Of a stretch of 64,000 bases of DNA, positions 17,443 to 25,608 are shown one piece after another. The stretch comes from Brevibacterium paucivorans. GTDB taxonomy: Bacteria > Actinomycetota > Actinomycetes > Actinomycetales > Brevibacteriaceae. The position numbers were made by a program, and so were the translations under genes. A model generated the notes under the pieces. It was not told the DNA's origin. It did no database searches and worked only from the letters and a program-made list of their open reading frames with translations. Each line of letters begins with the position of its first letter. Positions within the stretch are counted from its first letter, which is position 1. The stretch lies in contig NZ_JAFBCP010000001.1 of assembly GCF_016907735.1 (NCBI RefSeq), positions 744,001 through 808,000 on the forward strand, given 5' to 3'.

Positions 17443-18205
17443 GGTTAACTCCTTTGAATACTGCGGGTCGTTTCTCCAAAAATGCGGCTACGCCTTCTGC
17501 ATAGTCTTCTGTTTCACGAAGAGCGTCTTGCCCTGTTGCCTCCCGGCCCAGAGCCGCATCAAGTTCAGTGAGTGTCGCGTCGTTGATGGCACGTTTGGTG
17601 CGTCCCAACGCGACGGTCGCGGAGTTCGCGAATGTGGCCGCAATTTCGCTGGCCCGGGTATCCAAAAGATCGGGGGCAACGACCTCGGACGCCAGCCCCC
17701 ATTCCAACGCCGAGGTGGCAGGCAGTTTCTCTGCCGTCAGCGCCATTCGGAGGGCACGGTGGCGGCCAGCGCTGGCCGCGACTAACGCGGTTGCCCCACC
17801 GTCAGGCATGAGTCCGATCCGAGTGAACGCGAGCATGAGGTATGACTTTTCGCTCATGAGAACGTAGTCGGCCATGAGGGCCAAGGAGCACCCGATCCCT
17901 GCAGCTGGACCGGACACCGCAGCAATCACGGGGACTTCGACGTCGCGGTAGGTCTGCATGAGTTGGGTAATTTTTTCCATGCCCAGGCTCCCTTGACCTG
18001 GGGACATGAGACTCACGTCAGCGCCGGAACAGAAAGCGCGTTCGTTGCCTTTCACGATGATCGCTTGCACCTCTGGGGACAGGTCAGCCAGTGCGGATTC
18101 AAGCGCAAGAAAGGCGTCGAGGTGCAACGCGTTCATGGCTTCGGGACGGTTGAACTGAATCGTGAGAATACCGTCGGTGAGATCGGTGAGCACTCCTTGG
18201 CTCAT
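17435..18205 (-). CDS. Enoyl-CoA hydratase/isomerase
   Basis: Crotonase-fold protein (256 residues) that hydrates or isomerises enoyl-CoA. The oxyanion-hole regions are NERAFCSGADVSLM (about residues 54-67) and SGPAAGIGCSLALMADY (about residues 100-116), followed by FTRIGLMPDGGATALV. The second catalytic glutamate of true hydratases is replaced by Asp in MPDGG, as in many isomerase-like members, so the exact reaction is open. It sits between an acyl-CoA ligase and a quinone oxidoreductase in one operon. GGAGGACCC precedes the ATG. Confidence 0.88.
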   Translation of the reverse strand: MSQGVLTDLTDGILTIQFNRPEAMNALHLDAFLALESALADLSPEVQAIIVKGNERAFCSGADVSLMSPGQGSLGMEKITQLMQTYRDVEVPVIAAVSGPAAGIGCSLALMADYVLMSEKSYLMLAFTRIGLMPDGGATALVAASAGRHRALRMALTAEKLPATSALEWGLASEVVAPDLLDTRASEIAATFANSATVALGRTKRAINDATLTELDAALGREATGQDALRETEDYAEGVAAFLEKRPAVFKGVNRA

Positions 18206-18221
18206 GGGTCCTCCAGTGTGT

Positions 18222-19184
18222 TTATGGGGTGAGTAGGATCTTGCCCATGACTGTCCGGTTGTCCAGTTCAGCTAGGGCTGCGGATGCGTCTTCAAGTGGG
18301 AACGTTGCGTGGATGCGCGGGTTGAGTTTTCCGGCTTTCACGTGCGGAAGCAGGGTCTGCCACTGTTCCTGAATGAGTCCCGGGTTAGGCACGGTTGCCG
18401 CACCCCAGCCCACACCTGCAACGGAAATGTTGTTCAAAAGCAGGCGGTTGACTTTGACCTCGGGGATTCCACCGGCGGTGAATCCCAGGACCAGGAGGGT
18501 TCCGTAGGTGGCCAGGCAACGGAGTGAGTCGGTGAAGCGGTCACCGCCCACAGGGTCTGCGACCAGGTCGACGCCACGGGGCTTGATCTTTTTTACGCGG
18601 TCTTTGAAACCGTCGGCAAGAACCACATGTTGTGCGCCCAGTTCTTTGACGATCGTTGCTTTTTCTTCGGTTGAGACGACTGCGATGACTTCAGCTTCCA
18701 TCGCGAGCGCGACCTGGACAAGGGCGCTTCCCAAACCGCCTGCTGCGCCGTGGATGAGCACACTTTGTCCGGCTTGGAGCTTGCCGCGGTGGCGCAGTGC
18801 GAAGTCTGCGGTGAGAACGTTCATAGGCATTCCGGCGGCTGCTTCGAAGTCCACTTCGTCGGGGAGTTTCACGGTGTGCGTTGCGGGGGCTACTGCGTAC
18901 TGTGCCCAGGCGCCTTTGTCGGTGATGAAGGCGACGCGGTCGCCCACCTGGAAGTCGGCACCTTTGCCAACTGCGTGGACGGTTCCTGCACCTTCGGAGC
19001 CGATGACGAACGGGACTTGGTGTTTCGTTTGGTACATGCCGCGGGTCTGCAGAAGTTCCGGGAAGGTCACACCGGCCGTGTGTACTTCAACGACGACGCA
19101 TCCGGCTGGTGGTTCCGGGATGTCGGTGTCGATGACTTGCAGGGCCTCAGGGCCTGAAAGTTCTGGTAGCTGAACTGCTTTCAT
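18222..19184 (-). CDS. NADPH:quinone oxidoreductase family (MDR)
   Basis: Zinc-independent medium-chain reductase of 320 residues. The N-terminal GroES-like domain includes VVEVHTAGVTFPELLQTRG and PFVIGSEGAGTVHAVG; the NADPH-binding loop is LIHGAAGGLGSALVQVA. No zinc ligands are visible, matching quinone oxidoreductases that reduce quinones or enoyl-type substrates. The ATG was chosen for AAAGGAG six bases upstream; 12 extra upstream codons lack homology. It is probably the first gene of the operon with the hydratase and ligase. Confidence 0.9.
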   Translation of the reverse strand: MKAVQLPELSGPEALQVIDTDIPEPPAGCVVVEVHTAGVTFPELLQTRGMYQTKHQVPFVIGSEGAGTVHAVGKGADFQVGDRVAFITDKGAWAQYAVAPATHTVKLPDEVDFEAAAGMPMNVLTADFALRHRGKLQAGQSVLIHGAAGGLGSALVQVALAMEAEVIAVVSTEEKATIVKELGAQHVVLADGFKDRVKKIKPRGVDLVADPVGGDRFTDSLRCLATYGTLLVLGFTAGGIPEVKVNRLLLNNISVAGVGWGAATVPNPGLIQEQWQTLLPHVKAGKLNPRIHATFPLEDASAALAELDNRTVMGKILLTP

Positions 19185-19330
19185 GTGTCTCCTTTGACGT
19201 TTTAGCACCAACGAGCTCATCTTAACGCTCGATCAGTAAAGGAGCGAAAAATTTTGTGACTCATATCATGCTGTGGTCAACGACCTCGAAAGCACAACGA
19301 ATGCCAGCCACTCACATAGAGGCCAACGTG

Positions 19331-20296
19331 TCAGCCACGCTCACCTTTGACGGCTTCGTAAATCGCTGCCGCGACCACGATGTCTTCCCACGACATACCG
19401 GCCGATTTGAACACCACCGGGGCTTCACCAGTCACAGCGTCTGCATCCAGCGAGTCTGCCCACGTGCGGACGTCTCCCCATGTCAGGTGCCCTTCGTCGA
19501 CGGCCTGGATGACGTCGCCACACTCCGCCTTCGCCGTGGCCATGCTTTCCACCATAACGGTCGCCCGCCCCAGCAGTTCGCCCGGAAGTTCGCGCGCCTC
19601 CGGGCTGTGCGACCCCATCGCCACAACACAAGCACTGTCATTGATCAGGGAGGCGTCAAAAAGAGGTTCGGACGCCGAGGTGGCAGTCACTACCAGCCCA
19701 GCCTCCTGGATGGCCCCAGTCGCCTGCGAGGATCCCGCGACGATCTGGTCGACTTCGATTCCGTGTGTGCGGGCCTCCTCAACGACGTGATCGCCTCGGC
19801 CGGGGGTGCGCACAATAACGCTTGTGCGGGTAATGGGCAGGTTCTGGCGAGCAGCGCGAATGTGTGGCACCGCCTGCACACCGTTACCGAACACCACCAG
19901 AGACAACCCGTCCGGGTTGCGCGTGTGAGCAAATGGGAGAATCCCAGCCATCGATACCGCCGGCGTGCGCAGGTTGGTGAGCGCAACTCCGTCGATGGTT
20001 GCGAGCGTACGGTGAGTGGTGCCATCGAGCAGAAGACACGTTCCTTGGATGAGTGGTTCGCCGCGAGCCGGGTTGTCCGGGGTGGCAGTCAATACCTTCA
20101 CGCCCGCATACTCGCCCACTTGGGAGGGCATGAAGAGGAACTCGCCACCTCGGAGTTCACTACGGGTTCGCACGCCATCAGTTTCCGGATCAAAGCCTTC
20201 CGCCAAGGTGTTGCGCAGAACCTCTACGGCACCTGTAAAGTTCAGCGCAGCGTCTACTTGGTGAGAATCAATATGCAAAACTTCCTGACTCGCCAT
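19331..20296 (-). CDS. Ornithine cyclodeaminase / mu-crystallin family protein
   Basis: NAD(P)-binding protein (321 residues) related to ornithine cyclodeaminase, alanine dehydrogenase and mu-crystallin. It has LATIDGVALTNLRTPAVSMAG in the substrate region, LVVFGNGVQAVPHIRAA as the Rossmann glycine motif, VTATSASEPLFD, and AMGSHSPEARELP near the active site. The true substrate of this broad family cannot be read from sequence. The start follows a TATGCT box by six bases, so the message is probably leaderless. It is divergent from a small acetyltransferase gene. Confidence 0.85.
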   Translation of the reverse strand: MASQEVLHIDSHQVDAALNFTGAVEVLRNTLAEGFDPETDGVRTRSELRGGEFLFMPSQVGEYAGVKVLTATPDNPARGEPLIQGTCLLLDGTTHRTLATIDGVALTNLRTPAVSMAGILPFAHTRNPDGLSLVVFGNGVQAVPHIRAARQNLPITRTSVIVRTPGRGDHVVEEARTHGIEVDQIVAGSSQATGAIQEAGLVVTATSASEPLFDASLINDSACVVAMGSHSPEARELPGELLGRATVMVESMATAKAECGDVIQAVDEGHLTWGDVRTWADSLDADAVTGEAPVVFKSAGMSWEDIVVAAAIYEAVKGERG

Positions 20297-20302
20297 GTTC
20301 TC

Positions 20303-20323
20303 AGCATAACGAACGCCTACAGT
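20303..20323. promoter_or_regulatory. Back-to-back leaderless promoters
   Basis: Leftward -10 TATGCT (20308-20303) is six bases from one ATG and rightward -10 TACAGT (20318-20323) is seven bases from the other. The two start codons are only 34 bp apart. Confidence 0.55.
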
Positions 20324-20330
20324 GGGCTTT

Positions 20331-20630
20331 ATGGAGTTCAACGCAGACGACGTAACAATCGTCCACAACGACAAGGACCGTCTTTACAGTGCGGAATACC
20401 AGGGCGCATCAATCGCGTTTTGCGCGTACACCGAAGACGCTCAAGCGCGTATCCGCGACTTTAACCACACCGTGACTCAGCCCGAGTACGGTGGTCACGG
20501 GCTTGCGGGCAAGGTGGTCCGGCATGCTCTTGACGACTCGATCAGCAACGGGTTCTCAATCCAGGCGGGGTGTTCCTACGTTGAGCACTTCATCGAAAAG
20601 AACCCCGAATACAAAGAACACCTGGCTTAA
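20331..20630 (+). CDS. Small GNAT N-acetyltransferase, YjdJ-like
   Basis: Short acetyltransferase-like protein (99 residues) of the COG2388 type. It has the family blocks FNHTVTQPEYGGHGLAGKVV (acetyl-CoA loop, about residues 46-65), VRHALDDSISNGFSI, and the ending CSYVEHFIEKNPEYKEHLA. Such proteins bind acetyl-CoA, but their targets are largely unknown. The ATG is preceded by a TACAGT box and seven bases, with no ribosome site. It is followed 39 bases later by a succinate-semialdehyde dehydrogenase. Confidence 0.88.
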   Translation: MEFNADDVTIVHNDKDRLYSAEYQGASIAFCAYTEDAQARIRDFNHTVTQPEYGGHGLAGKVVRHALDDSISNGFSIQAGCSYVEHFIEKNPEYKEHLA

Positions 20631-20669
20631 AAGAACACCTCACATCTAGCTCAAACGAAAGGGCAAAGC

Positions 20670-22127
20670 ATGGACGTGCAGAACATTATTGACAAGGTAC
20701 CTACCGGCCTATACATCAACGGGCAGTGGCGTGACGCTAAAAACGGCAACACGTTCGACGTGGAAAACCCTGCCACCGGTCAGGTGATCGCACAGGTTGC
20801 TGACGGCACCCAGGACGACGCTCTTGAAGCCATCAAAGTCGCCGGCGACACCCAAAACGAATGGGCCGCAACGGCTCCGCGCGAACGCTCCGAGATCCTG
20901 CGTCGCGCATATGAGCTGCTGATGGAACGTCAAGACGACATCGCTGCAGTGATGTGTTCTGAAATGGGTAAGTCGCTCACCGAGTCCAAGGGCGAAGTTG
21001 CCTATGGGGCAGAATTCTTCCGCTGGTTCGCCGAGGAAGCCGTGCGCGTTGGTGGCGACTTCACCATGTCCACTGACGGCAAAACACGCCTCATGGTTTC
21101 CCGCGAACCCGTTGGACCGTGCGTGCTTGTCACACCGTGGAACTTCCCGTTGGCCATGGGCACCCGCAAGATCGGACCAGCGATCGCTGCCGGATGCACC
21201 ATGGTGTTCAAGCCCGCCAAGCTCACGCCGCTGACCTCACTTATGTTGGTCCAAGCACTCGAGGACGCTGGTCTTCCCGCCGGTGTGCTCAACGTGGTGA
21301 CCTCGAAGTCAGCTAGCCGCGTTGTCACCCCGTGGATGGAATCCGGGATTGCTCGCAAAGTGTCCTTTACCGGATCAACCGGTGTGGGGATTGGACTCCT
21401 GGAGCAGGCCGCTCAGAACGTCATGAAGTCGTCCATGGAACTGGGCGGGAACGCTCCATTCGTCGTGTGCGAGGACGCCGATCTGGACGCTGCCGTCGAA
21501 GGTGCGATGCTTGCGAAAATGCGCAACATTGGTGAAGCGTGCACCGCCGCAAACCGCTTCTACGTCCATGAGTCCCTCGCCCAGGACTTCGCTACGAAGA
21601 TGGTTGCCCGCATGGAAGCGCTCAAGGTGGGCAACGGCATTGAAGAAGGCGTGGACATTGGGCCATTGGTCGAAGAGTCCGCACGCGACAAGGTCGACAG
21701 CCTGGTGACCGACGCTGTTGCCAAGGGCGCGAAAGTCGCAACGGGCGGCAAAAAGATCGACGGCCCCGGCTACTTCTACCAGCCCACAGTTTTGACCGAT
21801 GTCCCGCGCGACGCTGACATCGCTGTTGAAGAGATCTTTGGCCCGGTGGCCCCGATCTTCACCTTCAGCAACGACGACGAAGCGATTGAGCAGGCCAACT
21901 CGACCGACTTTGGACTAGCCGGCTACATTTTCACGCAGTCCCTGGACCGTGGACTGCGCCTGTCCGAGGAACTGCAGGTTGGCATGGTGGGTCTGAACAC
22001 CGGCCTGGTGTCCAACCCTGCAGCACCGTTCGGAGGTGTCAAACAGTCCGGCCTGGGTCGCGAAGGTTCCAACGTCGGAATCGACGAGTACCTCGAAGTG
22101 AAGTACGTGGCCACGCCGCGTAGCTAA
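20670..22127 (+). CDS. gabD2: Succinate-semialdehyde dehydrogenase (NAD(P)+)
   Basis: Oxidises succinate semialdehyde to succinate (485 residues, the GabD2 length), feeding GABA or glutamate carbon into the citric acid cycle. It has CVLVTPWNFPLAMGTRKIGPA (cofactor and substrate region), FTGSTGVGIGLLEQA, the general base Glu257 in MELGGNAPF and the nucleophile Cys291 in GEACTAANR. The C-terminus has the expected AAPFGGVKQSGLGREG. GAAAGGGCAAAGC precedes the ATG. The convergent sepX-like gene ends only two bases away, with no terminator between. Confidence 0.93.
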   Translation: MDVQNIIDKVPTGLYINGQWRDAKNGNTFDVENPATGQVIAQVADGTQDDALEAIKVAGDTQNEWAATAPRERSEILRRAYELLMERQDDIAAVMCSEMGKSLTESKGEVAYGAEFFRWFAEEAVRVGGDFTMSTDGKTRLMVSREPVGPCVLVTPWNFPLAMGTRKIGPAIAAGCTMVFKPAKLTPLTSLMLVQALEDAGLPAGVLNVVTSKSASRVVTPWMESGIARKVSFTGSTGVGIGLLEQAAQNVMKSSMELGGNAPFVVCEDADLDAAVEGAMLAKMRNIGEACTAANRFYVHESLAQDFATKMVARMEALKVGNGIEEGVDIGPLVEESARDKVDSLVTDAVAKGAKVATGGKKIDGPGYFYQPTVLTDVPRDADIAVEEIFGPVAPIFTFSNDDEAIEQANSTDFGLAGYIFTQSLDRGLRLSEELQVGMVGLNTGLVSNPAAPFGGVKQSGLGREGSNVGIDEYLEVKYVATPRS

Positions 22128-22129
22128 AA

Positions 22130-23440
22130 CTACGCGCGACGACGCGCCAGAACGTCATCCACCACGGCACGGGCGTTGTCGTTCGCCAGCTTCTTGTCTG
22201 AGCGAATCGCCGCCTTGCCGTGACGCAGAGCCGCCGTGTCCTTTGCCGCGTCTTCGAGTTCTGGGCGGGCGCCCACCTCGGCGGCAAACGCACGTGCCAA
22301 CTCTTCACGGTCAGATGGGGAGTCGCCGTAAGAGGTCTGCGCTGCCTCCATCTTGCCCGAGGTAGTCGCCGGCTCCGCTTGCGCCTTTGTGACGTACGTG
22401 GGTACAGGCATGTCCTTGGGGAACCAGCCCTTGCCCTGGCTAAGTTCTTCGAACTTTTCGCCCAAGTGAAGTTCCGGGGCTTCAGAAGCATCTGTCACGC
22501 TGAGTTTCTGCTCTGGCTCGCGAACCGCGACGACGTCCACCTTGCCGTTTTCTTCCTTGACGGCAGGGATTTCCGAGGTGATCGCCTCGGGCTCGGAAAC
22601 TCGCAGCTTCGGAGCGGTTGTACGCGCAACAGGCTGTGCTTTTTCAGCACGCACGGTCTGCTGAGTGCGCACAGTCTTCTGGGCGCGTGAAGCCTGCTTG
22701 GCGCGCGGCGCTTCAGGTTCGTGCACACCGTTGAGTGCGACCACTCCGGTGAGGCACGCAAGCGAAGCAGCCATCGTGAGTACCGGCGCTGCAAAACTCA
22801 AAGGACCAAAGATCGAAAACGCTCCCGTGACCACTGCCGCCACGAAGAAGCCTGCGAAGCCCAACGCCAGCAACCGCTTGAGCTTGTTGGTTTCGTGCTG
22901 TCCTGGCGCGGAGACGGTCACGCTACCCTGCGATCCCCCGGTTGCCCTGGTGTGGGCCATGCGTGCCTGTGTAGCGGCCGTTGGAGCAGTGGTTTTGCGC
23001 GTGTGGTTCTGAGGTGCGTGGTTCTTAGGAGTCTGTGCGGTCATGTGAGTGTCCAATGGTCGGTGTGAAACAGCGACGGTTTCCATCCCGGATGCCGGGG
23101 CTAGGTATATGTGGTCGTGGGTGTCTTCTTGCGCCATTTCGGCTGTGTCCCGCCCACCGGAGACCACGGTGAGATGAGGTTCAGGGCGTCGCAAAGAAAT
23201 GTTTGGCGGCTGAGCTGCGAGTGGGACACCAGTTTCAGGGATGTCAGCGATAGCGCCTTGAAGCAACATGTTCGGCTGAGATGCCTGGCCGTCACAATGT
23301 GTTCGCGAGCCAGTTCGTGGGTCGCGGGCAGACGGCGGAACCGTGTCCGCGTCACCTGTCTTTGCCGCCCCTTTTGCCAGGGATGGTAACGCGAACACAA
23401 GCACTCCGATGATGATAAGAATGACGATACTCGTGTCCAC
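22130..23440 (-). CDS. sepX: SepX/GlpR-type divisome membrane protein
   Basis: Probable homologue of SepX/GlpR, an actinobacterial membrane protein needed for FtsZ-based division and reported as the receptor of gephyrin-like Glp in corynebacteria. It has one N-terminal helix (residues 4-22), a long Ala/Thr/His/Pro-rich region, two central helices (about 187-205 and 210-230), an Ala/Gln/Arg-rich linker, then a conserved-looking GKGWFPKDMPVPTYV around Trp339 and a charged C-terminal helix ending in DDVLARRRA. The assignment rests on topology, the W-x-P-x-x-x-P-x-P-x-Y motif and the position after rimJ and galU, which matches other actinobacteria. The GTG start is six bases after TAAGGT and is probably leaderless. 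Confidence 0.75.
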   Translation of the reverse strand: MDTSIVILIIIGVLVFALPSLAKGAAKTGDADTVPPSARDPRTGSRTHCDGQASQPNMLLQGAIADIPETGVPLAAQPPNISLRRPEPHLTVVSGGRDTAEMAQEDTHDHIYLAPASGMETVAVSHRPLDTHMTAQTPKNHAPQNHTRKTTAPTAATQARMAHTRATGGSQGSVTVSAPGQHETNKLKRLLALGFAGFFVAAVVTGAFSIFGPLSFAAPVLTMAASLACLTGVVALNGVHEPEAPRAKQASRAQKTVRTQQTVRAEKAQPVARTTAPKLRVSEPEAITSEIPAVKEENGKVDVVAVREPEQKLSVTDASEAPELHLGEKFEELSQGKGWFPKDMPVPTYVTKAQAEPATTSGKMEAAQTSYGDSPSDREELARAFAAEVGARPELEDAAKDTAALRHGKAAIRSDKKLANDNARAVVDDVLARRRA

Positions 23441-23446
23441 ATTCTT

Positions 23447-23452
23447 ACCTTA
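23447..23452 (-). promoter_or_regulatory. -10 box before the sepX-like gene
   Basis: TAAGGT, then six bases, then GTG. It gives sepX a possible promoter of its own besides the galU operon. Confidence 0.45.
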
Positions 23453-23509
23453 TGAGCAATGTGATTCACCGCTGAGGACAACGTGCGGAGTGTTGCGAAA
23501 GCCTCTGTA

Positions 23510-24121
23510 TTATTCGCGTGATACGCGCGACTGAGCGTTCCTGCGGTACCGGTTCAATACACCTTCTGGCGCCTCAGTGGAAAGCAACGCAAACGTACGG
23601 TGGTCTGCCCATTCACCATTGATGTGCATGTACTCCTTGCGCACGCCTTCGTCCCTGAATCCCAGTTTTTCGACAACGCGCAAGCTGGCTGAGTTTTCCG
23701 GTCGAATGTTGATCTCCATGCGGTGAAGCCCAAGTTCAAAGAAACAGAAATCTGTCGCAAGGGCAACGGCCCGAGGTGTATATCCCCTGCCTGCGACCCG
23801 TGAGTCGATCCAGTACCCCAGGGACGCCGACCTCAGCGATCCCCAACTGATCCCACTGACGGTGAGCTGACCTCGGAAACGGCCGTCCACAACAATTGCG
23901 TACGGAAGTAGTTCCCCCCGCTTTCCAGCACTGTTCAGCAGTTTGCGCAAACGCGAAAACGTGGGCAACTCCCCCACCGCACCTGGCGTGGTGGCCTCCC
24001 ACGGTTCCAACCACTGGGAATTGACGGACCGAACCTCCACATATTGACGCTTGTCCGCTCGCTCAAGCGGACGCAAAGTAAGGTCAGCATCGACCAGCCG
24101 AGACGGCCACCAATCCACCAT
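23510..24121 (-). CDS. GNAT acetyltransferase, RimJ/RimL type
   Basis: Acetyltransferase of 203 residues related to ribosomal-protein N-acetyltransferases. It has LTLRPLERADKRQYVEVRS at the N-terminus, GYWIDSRVAGRGYTPRAV (acetyl-CoA loop R-x-G-x-T, about residues 101-118), ENSASLRVVEKLGFRDEGVR and a terminal HRTFALLSTEAPEGV. The gene overlaps or nearly abuts the degenerate mog-like gene and stands between it and sepX, the usual place of rimJ in actinobacterial galU loci. The natural substrate is unknown. Confidence 0.88.
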   Translation of the reverse strand: MVDWWPSRLVDADLTLRPLERADKRQYVEVRSVNSQWLEPWEATTPGAVGELPTFSRLRKLLNSAGKRGELLPYAIVVDGRFRGQLTVSGISWGSLRSASLGYWIDSRVAGRGYTPRAVALATDFCFFELGLHRMEINIRPENSASLRVVEKLGFRDEGVRKEYMHINGEWADHRTFALLSTEAPEGVLNRYRRNAQSRVSRE

Positions 24122-24123
24122 GA

Positions 24124-24693
24124 CTAATCGCGCGAACGCTTAGGCATCCGAAGAATTGTGGCAGTGTCGCTCCCCTGCCCCTGGTCATCTGCGCCACCGG
24201 CTGCGGTCAACCGTGGTTTGGGTGGCTGGGGGTTGGGGTCCATGAGTTCCGCATACGCCGGCAAAATCTCAATGAGCGTTTCGGTGAGCGCACCCGAATT
24301 CGCCGGCAATGTCATCACAAGGGTCCGACCCACCCAACCAGCCACCATGTGTTCAAACATGGCCCGGTTGTGCCCGGATTCCATGAGCACATCACGTGCC
24401 ACGTTCACAACACCAGGCGTTCGGGAGTCGAGTTCCAATTCAATCGTGTGGCATACCGGGTCAATGGACCGCACTGGCAAATCGCCCAAATACACGACCA
24501 AATCCAACGTGGTCCTGGCCTTCGTGAGCAGAGCACTGACATCCTCAGCGATTTCGACCGGATGCTCTACCGCGTTGAACTCATTAATCAAGCACACGTA
24601 CGTCGCTTGTTTGAGTGCTTTAGGCGCGACCACCGCAGGATCATACGCGATTACCGCGCTGAACTGCGGTGGTTCAAACTGGCCAGCTGTCAC
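24124..24693 (-). CDS. Degenerate molybdopterin-binding (Mog/MoaB-like) protein
   Basis: A 189-residue protein that aligns by eye with the MogA/MoaB fold (also domain III of MoeA). It has DLVVYLGDLPVRSID (residues 64-78) where active proteins have an L-x-x-T-G-G-T-G-x-x-x-R-D loop, and AGWVGRTLVMTLPANSG (118-134) in place of the AGxRGxTLIxxLPGSP block. The GGTG molybdopterin signature is lost. The last 35 residues are Pro/Gly/Asp-rich. Its GTG overlaps the galU stop (GTGA), and it precedes rimJ and sepX, the slot of moeA/glp-mog in other actinobacteria. It may be a structural partner of SepX rather than a cofactor enzyme; that is inference. Confidence 0.65.
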   Translation of the reverse strand: MTAGQFEPPQFSAVIAYDPAVVAPKALKQATYVCLINEFNAVEHPVEIAEDVSALLTKARTTLDLVVYLGDLPVRSIDPVCHTIELELDSRTPGVVNVARDVLMESGHNRAMFEHMVAGWVGRTLVMTLPANSGALTETLIEILPAYAELMDPNPQPPKPRLTAAGGADDQGQGSDTATILRMPKRSRD

Positions 24694-25586
24694 TTAAGAC
24701 CCGCAACGTATTCGGTCAGCCACGCGTTCAGATCCTCGCCGAGGTCGTCCCTGCGCCCAGCCAACGTCACCACAGCTTTGAGGTAGCTGAGTTTGTCACC
24801 GGTGTCGTAGCGGTCTCCGCTGAAGACCACGCCGTACACACCATTTGAGTTGGGGTCTTCGGCCAAGGTCTTGAGAGCGTCAGTCAGCTGGATCTCATTT
24901 CCACGGCCGGGTGGGGTGTTACGCAAGACTTCGAACACCTCGGGAGCCAAAACATAACGCCCAATGATTGCCAGGTTCGACGGAGCCTCATCAACGGCAG
25001 GCTTTTCAACCAGGTCAGTGATCTTCACGGCGTTCTCAACGTCTGTGTCTTCCACGGCCGCGCACCCGTAAAGGTTGATGCTGTCCGCGGGCACCTCCAT
25101 GAGCGCCACAACTGAACCACCGGTCGCTTCCTGCACCGCCATCATGGTGGGCAGGATTGGGTTATTTTCATCGATGAGGTCATCACCCAAGAGAACCGCG
25201 AACGGTTCGTCACCCACGTGCTGTTCACCTTTGAGCACCGCGTGTCCCAGACCAAGTGGGTCACCCTGGCGCACGTAGTGAATGTCTGCAAGTTCAGAAG
25301 CCTGCTGAACCGAGCGCAACTTCTTGTCGTCGCCCTTTGCCTTCAGCGCTGCTTCCAAACCGTCAACCCGGTCAAAGTGGTCCTCCAGCGGGCGTTTGTT
25401 ACGCCCTGTCACCATGAGTACGTCCTGAATACCGGCGTTGACCGCTTCTTCAACCACGTACTGGATGGCCGGTTTGTCGACAACCGGCAGCATTTCCTTT
25501 GGAGTCGCCTTGGTTGCGGGCAGGAAACGGGTTCCCAAACCAGCAACGGGAATGACGGCTTTCTTAACAGACTTCGAGTTACTCAT
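24690..25586 (-). CDS. galU: UTP-glucose-1-phosphate uridylyltransferase
   Basis: Makes UDP-glucose from UTP and glucose-1-phosphate (298 residues) for cell-surface glycans. The nucleotide-binding loop is AGLGTRFLPATKATPKEML (residues 15-33), followed by DKPAIQYVVEEAV, LLGDDLIDE, VEKPAVDEAPSNLAIIGRYVL, and RYDTGDKLSYLKA near the C-terminus. It heads a tight leftward operon (GTGA overlap with the next gene). Its ATG is six bases after TAGAAT, so the message is probably leaderless. The promoter overlaps that of fthC on the other strand. Confidence 0.95.
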   Translation of the reverse strand: MSNSKSVKKAVIPVAGLGTRFLPATKATPKEMLPVVDKPAIQYVVEEAVNAGIQDVLMVTGRNKRPLEDHFDRVDGLEAALKAKGDDKKLRSVQQASELADIHYVRQGDPLGLGHAVLKGEQHVGDEPFAVLLGDDLIDENNPILPTMMAVQEATGGSVVALMEVPADSINLYGCAAVEDTDVENAVKITDLVEKPAVDEAPSNLAIIGRYVLAPEVFEVLRNTPPGRGNEIQLTDALKTLAEDPNSNGVYGVVFSGDRYDTGDKLSYLKAVVTLAGRRDDLGEDLNAWLTEYVAGLK

Positions 25587-25592
25587 GCCCTC

Positions 25593-25602
25593 ATTCTAAG
25601 GT
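25593..25602. promoter_or_regulatory. Ten-bp bidirectional leaderless promoter core, galU/fthC
   Basis: ATTCTAAGGT contains leftward TAGAAT (25598-25593) and rightward TAAGGT (25597-25602), overlapping by two bases. Each -10 is exactly six bases from its start codon. Any -35 must lie in the opposing coding sequence. Confidence 0.6.
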
Positions 25603-25608
25603 GCTGAT

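Noticed and set aside
19256..20464. 402-codon open frame antisense to the ornithine cyclodeaminase-like gene
   Set aside because: His/Arg-rich translation with no domain, overlapping a clear gene and two promoters.
22130..23440. Antisense ORFs in the sepX-like gene
   Set aside because: The Ala/Thr-rich repeats give long shadow frames on the other strand without ribosome sites.
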